64,000 bases of DNA. It comes from Bradysia coprophila (taxonomy: Eukaryota > Arthropoda > Insecta > Diptera > Sciaridae). The translations under genes and the position numbers were made by a program. The stretch's first letter is position 1, and every line of letters starts with the position of its first letter. This document shows, one piece after another, positions 38,156 to 50,800 of this stretch. A model generated the notes under the pieces. The model had not been told where the DNA came from. It made no database searches and saw only the letters and a list, made by a program, of their open reading frames with translations. The stretch spans positions 9,457,410 through 9,521,409 of the forward strand of contig NC_050738.1 in assembly GCF_014529535.1 (NCBI RefSeq), written 5' to 3'.

Positions 38156-41100
38156 ATGCTGAAAGTGTTCCGTGCTTCAGCAGCCGCGATTGGATTTTAT
38201 CGTTGTCAACGTTTTTCACAGAGTTTCCTCAAATTGTCTAGAAATCAAATCCTTCCACAAAGATATCTCAAGTGTAGCCTTCCGTTTCCGAATTGTCACA
38301 ATGTAGCCTACAGTGCATACAGCTCAACTGTTCCGTCGCGATTTCTTTGCACAGTTGATGACAACAACTACATCGATGATTTGGAGGAAACGTATGATGA
38401 TTTGCCTGACCATGCAGATAGTGGATGCACGCAGATCAAGAATTTCTTGTATCCACACCTGGACAATGATGATGAGCTGCTGAACCAAATAAATAATTGT
38501 GAAAGTGAAGACATCGTAAGTACTACGGGATTTTATCAGTTGTATGGTTAATGCATAGTACGCGAGATCTTCGATTGAATTCTAAGTGTCTTAAGTTCGA
38601 GGACTTTAATTTGGGATAACAGGACAAGACTTGTCTCCCTTCGGTCAATGTTCGTTTACGCTTCGACTTTAAAGCTACAACGCTACCAGCTCTTAATCAT
38701 AAATAGTCTGTGTATTCTCCCTTCTCCGTCTAGAGACTATTTTTGAGTAACTAAAAAATTGGTTAAAAAAATGAAGGAAATGAAATTCAACCCGGAACGT
38801 TAATAGAGAAGAAAAGTAGAAAAGATTTTCTGGCTGTTCCATTTTAAACGTCCTTTTCTCTCTCTAATAAATCAAACGATTTTTAAAAGTGCTTTCTGAT
38901 GAAACTGACTTGATTTCCAGCTATTAAGAACACTTTTCAACAACAATTTGGAAGGCATATCCCGTCATCACACAATTCTCTTCGTGGTCAAATTATGGTA
39001 TTGTAAGAATCCTAAGTTTAAGTTTAAGGTAATTGGAAAATACTTGCACGATTTTTGTAGGTTTTATTACTTCTAACATTTCTCTCTCTCTACCATTCAT
39101 CGCCAGATAATGAAAGTCGACAATGACATTCATATGTTACTGGAAAAGGTTTTATACCATGTCGGTGATATGAGCTTCGATGAATTGAGTGTCTGTTTCC
39201 TGTTCCTAACGAAACTATCAATCAACATGCAAACCGAAGTAATGACAACGATTCTAGAGCGCCTGTTAGAGCATTTGAAAAATGGTAAGCATTTGACACT
39301 CAAAAGAAATTAACGGTTTGCAACGCCTAATTATATCAATCTCAAGGTGAATCAACCGATTTCTCTCTGGGTGCGCTGTCCCGATTCGCTGTCGCTGTTA
39401 ACTTGAATCCACAACTAAACGAAAGTTTCGTTGGTCAGAGTATTATGCGACAAGTTCTGTTCTACATAGATCGAGTGACTACGAGTAATGAACTGCGTCT
39501 GTTAGCAATTTGTTTGAATAATCTTCGTAGTTTGCTGTCAAAGGATACGATTGGCCTAGTCGAAAAAAAGGTCTACCAGTTCATTGAAGAGGGTAAATTG
39601 AAGGACGACCAATGGGCGATTTTGAAAATTCTACAATTTTTATGCTTCCCGTATTGGTCGCAGGTAAAACAATTTTCTTTGTCAGTGTGAGTCGTGCCTA
39701 CTGAAAATCCATTGGAAGAAATTTCTTTCTCACTCAATCAGAAATTGACTTCCCTCACGGTCTTCAAGACTACCTTTGACATGAATTGTTAGTGACCGGT
39801 TGTTCCTCTGTGAACAAACGATCGGCTCCACTGCCATTGTTCGTTATTTACTTTAACTAACTTTCTAAAATGTTTCAATTCAAAATAGGGTTCCTTTCCG
39901 TTGATTCGAGCGCTGCTGTTAGAACTGCAGGAGAAGATACCAACTTTCAATACGAGAGAGCTTGAATACGTTGGAATGGTATAACGAATAAATTCGTTGA
40001 TTGCCCGACGTGACCTCACCAGTTTGTTCTTGCAATGTTTTCAGTTGTGTCAAGTTAATTTTGAGCCGGCATCGGTAATTACAACGATAGCAGCACGTGC
40101 TTTAGAACTACTGAAGAACAATCCATCGCCTGAAATGCTCCCGTCAACGGTTTTCTATTCGAGTCCGGCGAACCGAAAACACCTGACGAAATTAGCAAAA
40201 AATTATTTAATTTCCGATCCAAACCCTGACGCTGCAGCATTGAAGTCGCTATTTAAGGTTTGTGTTGCCTTGTCGTCATGAAGGTTATTGCTTTTGCAAT
40301 AATGGAAAGAATGAGAACGAATAATAAGGGGGAGGTGAAAAATAGGAAAATGTGCAGTCTTCCTTTCTTGTTTTCTCGCCAATAGCTACTGTTGTATGTA
40401 CAAACCAGATTCTTTTTACAGGCTCTTCGCCTCTTGAAAATATCCGACATAACTGTTTGCAATGACTATTGGTCGAAGGTAAATAACTTCATCATGTCGA
40501 ATCCATCACAACAAAAATTCCACATGATCACAAAGTACTGTCATCGCTACATGCATTTCAACAATAACCTAAACGGAACGTACAAAAACTATCCGCTAGA
40601 AAAGACGTTAGTGAAATTACTAGTCAAAGATCTTGATGAGGGCATATCGGCTGTGATACCATCAAGATTCAGCAAAGCAGCATCGTTTATTCTAGCCTAC
40701 GGTCACACACCGGACAAATACACTTTCCCGGAATACATTGTGCAGAAAATCGAAGCGATGCAGGAACAATTTACGGTTGTCGATTGTTTGACATTGACGC
40801 GGGGCATTCAAGTGGCACTGCAGATGAGGTGAAATGATCTTACAATTTGAATTGACGATAAACGAAGCGAAACAATTCGTTGCTTGTTTCAGATTCAATC
40901 GAGAAAGAAGTCCAGCGCTGATCCAACAGATCGTTCGCATGGAGAATGTGTTCAATGCGTGTACAGACAGGCATTTGGATCAGCCCAATCTTTCGTTGAG
41001 TGATTTGAATAGTGTTATTCGGTCGTACAGTAGTAGGAAATGTAAGTACAGTAAAACCAGCACCGGAGTGGCTCTACCCAAAAAACAACAGGTCCTTCGT

Positions 41101-42424
41101 GAATCGTTCGGAGTATGACGAATCCGAGCCTGAGTAAAACTCTTGGTTTGTTGAAGTTATCCCATTTACTCACCTACCTAGAGAGAAACATTTCCAACAC
41201 TGTGATGTTCTGCATACTGACGACGATTTTCCGTCTATTTTAGCCGAGATGAAGGCATCAATTTACCGGAAAATGATTGAGAAATATGAAACCATTCATC
41301 ACGAACCACTCAATTCGCGTATCATTCGAGACATCACTTTCAATTTAAATGTGGCCAAATATAGTGTGCCCACGTTGTGCAACAGCATAAATGAGTACGT
41401 TATAAAAAATCGTGAATTCGTTTTGGGCGACACCGTGCAAAAGGTTGGGACACAATTTCTTCTTACAATTTATCGATCACTAACGAGAAGTATTTAAGGT
41501 TCTGTACTGCTTCTACAATTTGAATTACTATCCGAAGGACGAGACCATTTTCGAATGTGCGACAGAGAGTATCAACAGGTGGGAGAAACCGTTTGCATTG
41601 ATGTGTCAATTGTGTGTACGAAAGTTAATTTTCAATTTGTTAGAGACTTCGACATTTTGAGCGGGCTAGCCGTTGTGGAGGGATGCTTAGCTTTATCCTT
41701 TTACAAAGAGCTACCAGGACCCCTAATCGATCGAGTATTTAACATTAGCTTCATACAGCGCTTGGAAGACGAAATAGAGCAGTGCTACTCGAAAGATTTT
41801 TATCCACAGCGCGTTCTCAATTCCGTAATGCAATTGAACCGTGCGGTGTGCTTGGATTATCCAGAAAATGGAGTTCCCTGGTTTCAGCAGAACTACATCG
41901 AAGCTCAACTATCCAACCGTATGTGATCACTTTTTGGTAACAGTTTCGTTTTGGGAGATATAATTATGCCATTGCAGTGCCTACCACCAGAAATAAATTC
42001 CACAGAGACGTGAAGCAAGTGCTGATTGAATACGTCACCGACGAAAAACTCTTAAAAATCGATCACATCACCCCGTACGGTTACCGAATCGACTTCGTTT
42101 TGTATATTGATGCGAACAAGACTGTAATGATACCTCCGAAATTGAATGACCCAGTGCTGCACGTCGATAAGTAAGTCAACTGGTTCTGTTCAGTGAAGCG
42201 ATTAGTTAACTCTGTTTCTGTTAAGGGTCGCCATACTGCTGCTAGACACGGACACATTATGCCAAAACGACTTTCAGAATGTGCGTGGCAAGCAAGTGCT
42301 TAAAGAAAGACATTTGGAAATGATGGGCTTTAAGGTGGTGCAAATCAACTACATTCAGTGGAATTCCATGTACATGAGTTTACCGGGAGCGAAAAGTGAC
42401 TATGTGAAAGGCTTGTTGAGCTAG
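38156..42424 (+). CDS. FASTKD-family mitochondrial RNA protein with RAP domain
   Basis: FASTK-family proteins act in mitochondrial RNA processing and stability. There are 13 exons: 38156-38515, 38921-39028, 39107-39284, 39347-39663, 39889-39978, 40045-40257, 40422-40828, 40893-41041, 41244-41443, 41499-41578, 41644-41918, 41978-42170 and 42226-42424. All are in phase, giving 922 residues. The N terminus is basic and Ser/Phe-rich without acidic residues (MLKVFRASAAAIGFYRCQRF), as expected for a mitochondrial presequence. The middle is helical repeats (FAST_1/FAST_2-like). The C terminus is a RAP domain: DFVLYID, then VAILLLDTDTLCQND, then KVLKERHLEMMGFKVVQI and INYIQWNSM, matching the family's R-x-L-x-x-x-G-Y/F-x-V-V-x-I-x-x-x-x-W signature. 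I cannot tell which FASTKD paralogue it is. Confidence 0.88.
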
Positions 42425-42680
42425 TGATCTGTAGTGAGACTTAGTAAATTTTGTTTTAATTAAAGAGAAGAAAGCTGATTGAACCGAGAGTCGTTTTTTT
42501 TTAGTAATAATCGTTCGACCGAGAAAGTTATTGGCACATATTATGCTGCTCATCATTTAAGTCAGATGCAAGGTCAGGTGTAGAAAATGACTGCTAGCAA
42601 TATATGGAACTGGGATACTAACAATTTATGGTCTACTTAAGATATCTCTTCATCATCATCGATATCTCTTAGAAGCATTC

Positions 42681-42843
42681 TTAACCTGTTACAGACGGCA
42701 AGCATATGACCAGTATTATTATCGGGTTGATTTCAAATCTTGTACTTCAATGTTTTTAACACGCATTTTACTATATAAGGGATCATATTACCCAGAGCTT
42801 GTCATTATTTTTTGCGTCGTTATCGATAAGAGATGAATAGCCG
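42681..42843 (+). promoter_or_regulatory. Promoter repeat: best-preserved core promoter
   Basis: The order is TTAACCTGTTACAGACGG (42681), ATTATTATCGGG, a deletion relative to the copy at 58406, AAATCTTGTACTTCAATG, TTTTAACACGCATTTTAC, TATATAAG at 42772 (-32), TTGTCATT with A+1 at 42804, and GATAAGAGATGAATAGCC with AGATG at 42831 (+28). No gene start is visible downstream. Confidence 0.7.
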
Positions 42844-43014
42844 TGTGTGAGGAAGAGCGAACACTCACCGAAAGCAAAAGAAACAGCAAGATCTTTCCGT
42901 CTCTCTTCTCCTTCAGTACCAGCCAAAATCATTCTCTCAGTTACTGGACCTATTTTTGGAAATTTTCATTAGGAAAATTTCCGAAAATTCCTAGGGAGAA
43001 ACCACAGCGAGTGG

Positions 43015-43262
43015 TATAACAGGCTCGGGCGAATAAAGGTAAAATATTGTGCGAATAATGAATTAATAGTCGAATGGTGGGACAAGAGTTTCTATTATTG
43101 TTTCTCACTCGGAAAATCCCGAAAAATTTGGAAAAAGTTCCGAAACATTCCGGAATAACCATGGTGGGACAGGTTCGGGCGAATAAAGGTAAAATATTGT
43201 GCGAATAATGTACGAATAGTTGAATGGTGGGACAAGATTTTCTATTGTTGTTTTCCCCTCTG
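43015..43262. repeat. 150-bp tandem duplication, MITE-related
   Basis: GGGCGAATAAAGGTAAAATA occurs at 43027 and again exactly 150 bp later. Each unit ends with GAATGGTGGGACAAGA and TATTRTTGTTT. These words also occur in the elements at 27577 and 44467. Confidence 0.7.
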
Positions 43263-43718
43263 AAAATTCCGAAAAAATCCTGAAATTTTTAATGGATTTT
43301 GCAGAACTTCTTCCGAATTTAAATTACTAAAAATAGGCCCTGTTCAGTTGATTTTTGAATTTTTTACAAATTTTCTTTGAATTTATAGTTTCGGGACATT
43401 ACAATGGAACAAAAAAAAACAAGTGATTTGAAACCATTTCGATACTGCCTTAGAGTAGACCTGCTTCAATAAACAATTCCAGCCGATATTCTGTTTCGAT
43501 AATGCACCTTTATTGTCCCAAAACATTTGAACGATTTCATCAAGTTAGTGAACGATTTTAACAAAAATTGATCGCCGATTTATAACAAAATGAAAAACTC
43601 ACTTTGATTGCTACGAAATGCAATTTCTGAGAATGTATTTGAATACACAGAAAGGAAAATTATAATTTTATTAAAAAAACGTAAAGTAGTTTGTAGTTCT
43701 AGCCCAACCGAAAAACGC

Positions 43719-45558
43719 TTACGACGACGGCAAATTCAATAATGTACTTTGACCAGCAGGTAAATACGCCACTTGTCTCGAGCGTGATAGTTGATAGGCA
43801 ATATCTTCGGCTGCTTCAATACGTCTCAACTCAATTAAACCGTCACCAGCATCGCCGAACGCTTTCGCTAAAAGTTCAGCAGCCTGAGCGTCACCTTCAG
43901 CCGAAATAATCGAAGCTTTCTTCTGTTGTTCGGCTTTCTCTACCAAGAATCGGGCTTTTTCGGCTTCTTGCTGGGCGACTTGTTTCATTTCGACGGCCTG
44001 CGTGAATTCTTTGCCGAATGTTAAGTGAGTGATTGAAATGTCATCCAAGATGACGCCGAATTGGGCAGCTCGTTCGGTTAAGTCGTCGGACACTTTTTGG
44101 GAAACCATCTGTGAATGGAAGAAAGGTTTTTATTGTAAATTTGGTTGGAGGAACGTTTCGAAAGTAGTAACAAAGTCTAAGGGACCATTCAATAACTTTG
44201 CACGCGTTGCACAGTTGTTGACCCCTCATCCTTAGGGGTGAGTGCGTAATTTATGAATGGTCTCTTATTGTGATGGACAGTATGCGTTTCTGGTTGACCC
44301 AGGTTTGAGCTTCTACGAAAATAACGCTTCGTCATAACACATTTGGTAAATTAGAAGGAACAGGAAAACCCCACAAATGCCAAATGTCTAAAGTTCTCTT
44401 TAGACATTTGGCATTTGTGGGGTTTTCCTGTTCCTTCTAATTTACCAAATGTGTTATGACGAAGCGTCGAGGGGGAAACAACAAGAGCGAATGGTAGGAC
44501 AGGCTGCATTCGCCATTGGAGCGAATGTAGTATAGGGAAATATGAGCGAATGAGTTGAACGAACGAACCCAAATTATGAGCGAATGATGGGAAAATGTAG
44601 TCGAATGATGGGAAAATGTAGTCGAATGATGGGAAAATGTGAAGGGAAAATATGAGCGAATGAATGGAGTGAACGACGGGAAAATATGACCGAATGAATG
44701 GAGAATAAGAGCGAATGGCATTCGAATGCGAAGGGTGGGACAGGATTTTCCGTTGTTGTTTCCCCCTCGCGAAACGTTTTACATTCGCGTGAAATGATTT
44801 TACATGACGCAATTATGTGCAATTTGTTTCTTGAATGTTGAGGAGCAATAAATGTTTGGCGAAATTTTAGAACAATTTCTGTTGAGGTGTTGTTGGGATG
44901 GTTGAACTACAGGACTTGCACAAGAAATTGAGGAGAAAATCACAAAATTCTGGATTCCAGGAAAACGTTAAAGAGATCTACTAAGGAAATCCCACTGAAC
45001 ACATACCGTCTAACGGACAATAAGCAACAGAAAAAAAAAACAAAATTGGAACCGAAAGTACCTCTCTCTGTGTGATCAATTCCCCAGCATCGAATTGCGC
45101 AACGACAGCCTTCAGCACTTCCGTTGTAATTGACGGCAGCACACGATCATCATAGTCCACACCAAGTATGGTATAAATTTTCGGCAATTGATCCGGAACC
45201 GGTCGGAACAGAATACGCAATGTGATGTTGACATTTTGTAAATCCTTGCTGCCCGTCACAACTGGAACATTTCTCGGCTGCGATCGAATGTCAAAGATGA
45301 TCGGACGCTGGATCCACGGAATGAAGAAATGGGTTCCTTCGCCCACCACCAATTGTTTGATGCCCTGGAATCGATCGAATATGACAGCACGATGACCACC
45401 ATCGACTGGATAGGGAAGACGAAACATAGTGAGTGATCGGCCTTTCGATTGAGTAAATAATGCAACAACAAACCATTATATAACGCAGAGTTGACAACAC
45501 CTCCCGCTAGGGCAAGTCCGAGTCCAATCTGTCCGATACGGTTGAATAGTTGTGCCAT
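43719..45558 (-). CDS. Phb1: Prohibitin-1
   Basis: A subunit of the ring-shaped prohibitin complex of the mitochondrial inner membrane, where it scaffolds lipids and proteases (m-AAA) and supports cristae. Exons are 45558-45474, 45405-45062 and 44108-43719. All are in phase, giving 272 residues, the standard length. The N-terminal membrane segment is residues 7-27 ([20 protein letters not shown]). The SPFH domain follows ([46 protein letters not shown]), then the coiled-coil ([18 protein letters not shown]) and the tail [18 protein letters not shown]. Orthologous to Drosophila l(2)37Cc. Intron 2 contains a 144-nt perfect palindrome and a MITE. The gene is divergent from TBC1D20. Confidence 0.97.
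44324..44467. repeat. Perfect 144-nt palindrome (70-bp arms, 4-nt loop) in Phb1 intron
   Basis: The arms 44324-44393 and 44398-44467 are exact complements, from ACGCTTCGTCATAACAC through CCAAATGTCTAAAG, with loop TTCT. The pairing stops at both outer edges. The right arm runs straight into the MITE at 44467, so one arm may be a snap-back copy of the DNA next to that MITE. Confidence 0.95.
44467..44770. mobile_element. MITE with CGAGGGGGAAACAAC ends, copy 2
   Basis: It begins TCGAGGGGGAAACAACAAGA and ends TTGTTGTTTCCCCCTCGCG. The body repeats GAGCGAATG words, with a 21-bp tandem repeat CGAATGATGGGAAAATGTAG at 44581-44640 (three units). It lies inside Phb1 intron 2. Confidence 0.75.
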
Positions 45559-46183
45559 TGTTTCTACGAGTTTAATTGGTTGGAAAAGTTAGGTTTGACA
45601 ACACAAAATCAGATGAGGCAATTTTCCATTTGAATGTCGGTTTCAATAAAATTTCATCATCTTCGTTGAGGTTATGTCACAGTTATCGAGTGAAACGGAT
45701 TGGTAGGAACAACAAGATTGATTGAAATCGAAACCCTAGCCTATTATCTGTCCGGCACTCACCTTAAGTAATTTTCAAACGAATAGGGAAGTTATGATTG
45801 ACAATTACACCGGTGTAGCTTCTAGAAAACGTGAATATGACCGTCTTCGAGTTCTTCGCTTTTTTATCAGAGTTTTACTGTCAAGAGAATGAACAGCCGA
45901 ATTTTGCGTTCACTTCGCTCGCCGACGTGAAACTTTTTTTTTTGTTCCACCGAGAGTGGATGACCGTGATCGATGAATCCGACGAATGAACATTTTGTTT
46001 TGACATTTCACAGACGTAGAGAGAGAGAATTTGATTTGGTTAAAAAAAAAATATTTCCACAAAATTAAACAATTTCTGTCGTGTTATTGCATCAAATGGT
46101 CCCATCAAAATTAATTTAATTTAATTCCATTCAATTCGGTGATAAATTTGTGTGGTGAATCTCTCAGTGGGATATGTTTAAGA
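45559..46183. promoter_or_regulatory. Divergent promoter region Phb1 / TBC1D20
   Basis: 625 bp separate the two start codons, which are transcribed outward. There is no TATA box near either gene, as is usual for housekeeping promoters, and no dispersed promoter repeat. Confidence 0.5.
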
Positions 46184-47864
46184 ATGGATTCAGAGGAAGA
46201 ATCACTACTTGTTGGAAAATCCAAGGACGATCAAATTATTGATGACCAAATCAATGAAAATAAATTTAGCAATGGAAATTGCACCACTGTTACAAGCCCT
46301 ACGCCGAGCCGCAGATCCGATGAGCCAACGGAATTGAGCTTTGAAAAGAGTAAGTGTTATGCGTTCATCCCAAATCGTTTTATCTTTTGTTTTGCTGTTT
46401 GTCTTTTTGTGTGTCTCTATCGTCCCGTCTATTTGCATTGTTGTAAAAACTCTCCCATGCACCAATGAACTATGAACTTGAAAACAGAAATTTTTCCGTT
46501 TTTGTTTTGTTCTAACGATAAGCACCGCTAATGTGACGTTCTTTCATCCACACGACCAGATCCCGAAAACTCTGAGGAACGGTCAAAACGACAAAAAATC
46601 GAAAATGCACTGCAGAATCCCAATACGAATTTACAGACCTGGCAGAAGTTCGCAATTTCCGAATACGGCCTCATCAATGACGATCTGCGACGCAAAGTCT
46701 GGCCGCTATTGGTTGGCATCGATCCGGATATGGTTGAGCCGGCTCCCACATTAGATGAACTGAAAACACATCCCGAATACAATCAAGTGATATTGGACGT
46801 GAATCGGTCGCTGAAACGTTTTCCGCCTGGCATACCGTACGAACAGCGTATTGCCCTGCAAGATCAGTTGACTGTGCTCATTTTGCGTGTTATCATCAAG
46901 TATCCGCACTTGAAATATTATCAAGGCTATCACGATGTGGCTGTTACGTTCCTGCTGGTGGTCGGCGATGAGATTGCATTTCATGTTATGGAAATATTGT
47001 CGACGAATCATTTAGTCGAGTGTATGCAGGAAACAATGGAACCGACACAGAAACGACTTATGAGCTTGTATCCACTGTTACGGCGAGAGAAACCCGATCT
47101 GTGCGATTATCTGGAGAGGTGAATATATCGCAGTGGTACTGTGTTCGTGACGCGATCAAACTAAAACTAACTTTTTCAACAGGTCAACGGTAGGCACATT
47201 GTTTGCATTGCCGTGGTATCTGACGTGGTTCGGACATAGTCTAAATTCATATCGGGCGGTGGTACGTCTGTACGACTATTTCTTGGCATCACCAATTTTA
47301 TTGCCATTGTATGTCACCGCTGCCATTGTATTGTATCGTGAAGATGATATTTTTAAAGAAGATTGTGATATGGCTAGTATGCATTGCGTTCTATCGAAGG
47401 TATGTTCAGGGTTCAGTTAGTAGGTGTGAAAACAATCTCGACTGAATCCTTAAAATTGAATTATTCCAGCTGCCAGATGATCTACCATTCGAGTATTTAC
47501 TAAGATACGCGGAAGAACTATATAAGAAATACCCACCGGACATAATCGAAAAGGACGTCGAGGAAATGATCGTTAGAGAGTACGTTCTGGTCAATCGCCC
47601 GAAATTCTTTTCATTTTTTTTAAATAAAATTTCTTTTGTGTTCAAATTAGGAAACTGCAACGAAAACTGGACCAAGAGAATATGGAAAGGCGACGTCGTG
47701 AGATTCAACGCAGAAAAGCGGCATCAACGTCAATTATCCGAAGAATTCTACCCGGAATGTTGCGCCACCGACGATCGGTATTCGTTACCACGGCCTTTTC
47801 CATACTGGTTGGTATTTGTGCCTACTACTACAAATCGCATTTCATACAGGCCGGTATCAGCTGA
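46184..47864 (+). CDS. TBC1D20: TBC1D20 orthologue, Rab1 GTPase-activating protein
   Basis: In the family, TBC1D20 is an ER-membrane GAP for Rab1 (and Rab18 biology), controlling ER-to-Golgi traffic and lipid droplets. Exons: 46184-46349, 46560-47118, 47183-47399, 47470-47579 and 47651-47864. All are in phase, giving 421 residues (human about 400). The TBC domain has both catalytic fingers: Arg138 in ILDVNRSLKRFP and Gln177 in YYQGYHDV. LPWYLTWFGHSL follows. The C terminus is a basic helix (KLQRKLDQENMERRRREIQR) followed by a tail-anchor segment (RSVFVTTAFSILVGICAYYY), as in vertebrate TBC1D20. The ATG at 46184 opens an acidic MDSEEESLLVG; the upstream part of the frame has no ATG. Confidence 0.93.
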
Positions 47865-50800
47865 GGACGACTGTATATGCCGTTTTCCATTGCTTTCCAA
47901 AGATATTTTCAAAGTGTGTAAAGGGAACAACAAAGTGTTTGTGTTTACGATTGAAGGTGAAGTTTTTATCGGAAAAAATAGTTTTTTTTTACTTCGGTTT
48001 TTCTCTTTAGATTTGTAATTAATTGGCCGATTGATTTGCACACACTTGCATGTAAAATATATTAAAACATTCGCATACGGCCATCCAATTTTTCGTTTTA
48101 ATTTATTATTTTGGGTTGTATTTTGTAGGAAGTAAAATTTATTCAATAAGCCAATAGGTCATAAGAATACGGACGGCGGCATGCATATTATGTCATATAA
48201 TTGTCAGCATAAATATCAAGTCTGTTACTGATCGACGCCGCATTTTGATCAGATTCATACAAACTATTTTCGTTCATCAGTTCAAACATAAGACCCTAAT
48301 TCCAGACCTCATCCAGAAGAAAATTCAGTGCATTTTTTAGGTGACGTAAATCTCATGAGGTCCGCTTAAGCTCAATACAAGACATATTTTTAAGTCCATT
48401 GAGACACCATAAATCATCTGATATCAACATCGACGACAAAAATAATCATTCAGTTCTTGCTTCCGTTCTCACACTGAAATATTTCATAATAGCAAATTAT
48501 GTCCTCGTTTAGAACTTTTTATTTTGTCAAGTGTGGTGTTTGCATCGCGAGTCGATGACGAGAGATGTAACCACACAAAGCAAAATAAAACGTCCCAAAC
48601 AATTACGTTAGGTATTTTACTCACTAAGCCTCCGGGAAATCGATTTTAACGTTCATGTCGATGAAGTAAATGACTCAATGCTCGGGGGATTAGTGAGTAA
48701 ATATATGGAAGTGATAGATTGTGTATCATAGGAAATACTTTACACGAATGATGTCACAAATTTAATGATTTCGTTGTGATACGCTTGGCGTTTCCACAAG
48801 GCTACAAAGAGATTTTTTTCACATATTTCTCTGATGACTTTGGTCATTTAGAAATCGGTAGAAAGAGCGACTTCAATAAATATGTATTGGTATGGGTAGC
48901 AAGTGGTTCTTTTTCGAAATTTTCACAAAAATTTATACCATTTGGTATACCTGCTATGATTTCTCAAAATTGGATGTAGCTATCGGGCCAGACTTGGTGA
49001 AGTCGGACGTATATTTTATGAGTTTCTCTTCTATAAATTCTTAGATGGACACTCTGTACAGTCATGCAATGTATAATATGTCGCTCTTAAAAAATCCGCA
49101 AAGGTTCATCCAGCATTTTCAACCCACTTATTCTTCTCCGTACTTTGAAAATTGCCTAACGTGGCGAGAATAACTCATCCACCAACGTTCATCAATTATG
49201 TATAGTCCCAAATTAAGTAGATTCATTCCGATCCTGTTCAGGTTAATGTTTTTATCCCTGACCAGACAATGCCATCAATTCAAAATTCTTGCACAAAGTT
49301 TTTAATTTCTCACTCAATGCACAAAATCAGATGATCGTTAGAATAATTTGAAATAAATAAAATGTGAAAAATAAAATAAAAAATTATAAAGGTTACCTTT
49401 CCTTTTTAGTATACAAATAAGCGTTCAGCGATCAAACAGTGAGTGAAGTCGACTTTTTGATTCTATGACACCAAGTATTCAAAGCCGTTACTTGATGATC
49501 AGGTGGACAAATAATGTAACGAATGAACATCAATTTTGAGTGAATTTTTTTTTTTGACGACCTGTTGATCTCTGATCGCGAATGAATATTAATCCGCTGC
49601 GCAGATTAATTGTAAAAATATTTGGCTAAGATAAATTGTACGTTGATGTTGTCATGCATTTTATAAATAATTATATTTTAGAAAGATGAAAACTATTGCA
49701 AAATATCGTTAAATTATGTAAAATTGTAACAATAAAAAATAATAATTCTGGAAAAGAAAGTTGGTTAATATGTTTTTGCACCTGTAGATTCGATGTTCTT
49801 TACTGCTTTACACCTTTAAAACACTTATCTGACTTTCAATTTACTCTCCTAGTTTAAGGGTTCGAGAGCTACTCTCCTAGTTTAAGAGTTCGAGAGCTGC
49901 AAAATCCCGAGGTTCAATATGTGAATTACCGTTAATCGTTCGAAGCTTTTACATGAGAATGGAATAAAATCTTTTACTTCATTTGTTTTAACATCTTTAA
50001 AGGCAACAAAAAAGTTACAGTCCTCAAGAAAAGATTTTCAAAACATTATTTCTTAGTGTGAAATTAGCATATGACAGTTTACAACGTTTGTTTTTATAAA
50101 TATGGCATATGCCTACACTCCACACAAAATGTTATTTCACTAGGAACAAAAATGTGTGTTTTTGACCCAGGTGGTGAATACTTGAATACTCCGAGACCAC
50201 GATAGTCAATGGCTGTATTTTTATCTTTTTGGTCCGAGTAACATATACTATTTTATATTCAGGGTGACGAAAAATTCACATTCCAAACAAAAGTTGACAA
50301 CTGTAACAAAAAAAAAGTGATTTTTTTGCTCTCCATCTGGTGAGGGAATGTTTTTGGTCCGCCTGAATATAATAGTATTTTATGCTACAAGAACTGTAAA
50401 GGACATGGTGAAAATCCTTATTTTGTCCACTATTGTGGTTATCATCTTCTCACGTAAAGTCATATGGGATGACAAATGATCATTTTCTTACCTAAAATGG
50501 CTGAATACCAAAGCACACTACTTATTTTATTTTCTTCAAAGTGGCCAAAAATGCAGATTTTAGCAAAACGAAATCATAAAAACGTTGTGCTCGTCTCGGG
50601 GAAAAATAGAAAATTCCACCTTGAGCGCTCTTGGTGAAATTTCCTATTTTCTTCCCCGAGTTAACAAATAACTATTTTACAGCGCAGGCGAAAAATAGTA
50701 ATTTTCTACTTTTCTACAGGAAAAAGTTGTACATGACATTTTCTAGGGTAACCACCCCCTCGAAATCCAATTTCCAGCTTTCACTCGTTGAACAAATAAC

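Larger units (their letters stand above)
42425..43718. other. Convergent spacer between FASTKD and Phb1
   Basis: It holds a full promoter repeat (42681-42843), a 150-bp tandem duplication related to the GAGGGGGAAACAAC MITE (43015-43262) and the Phb1 polyadenylation signal (AATAAA on the minus strand at 43667-43672). No gene is seen. Confidence 0.7.
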
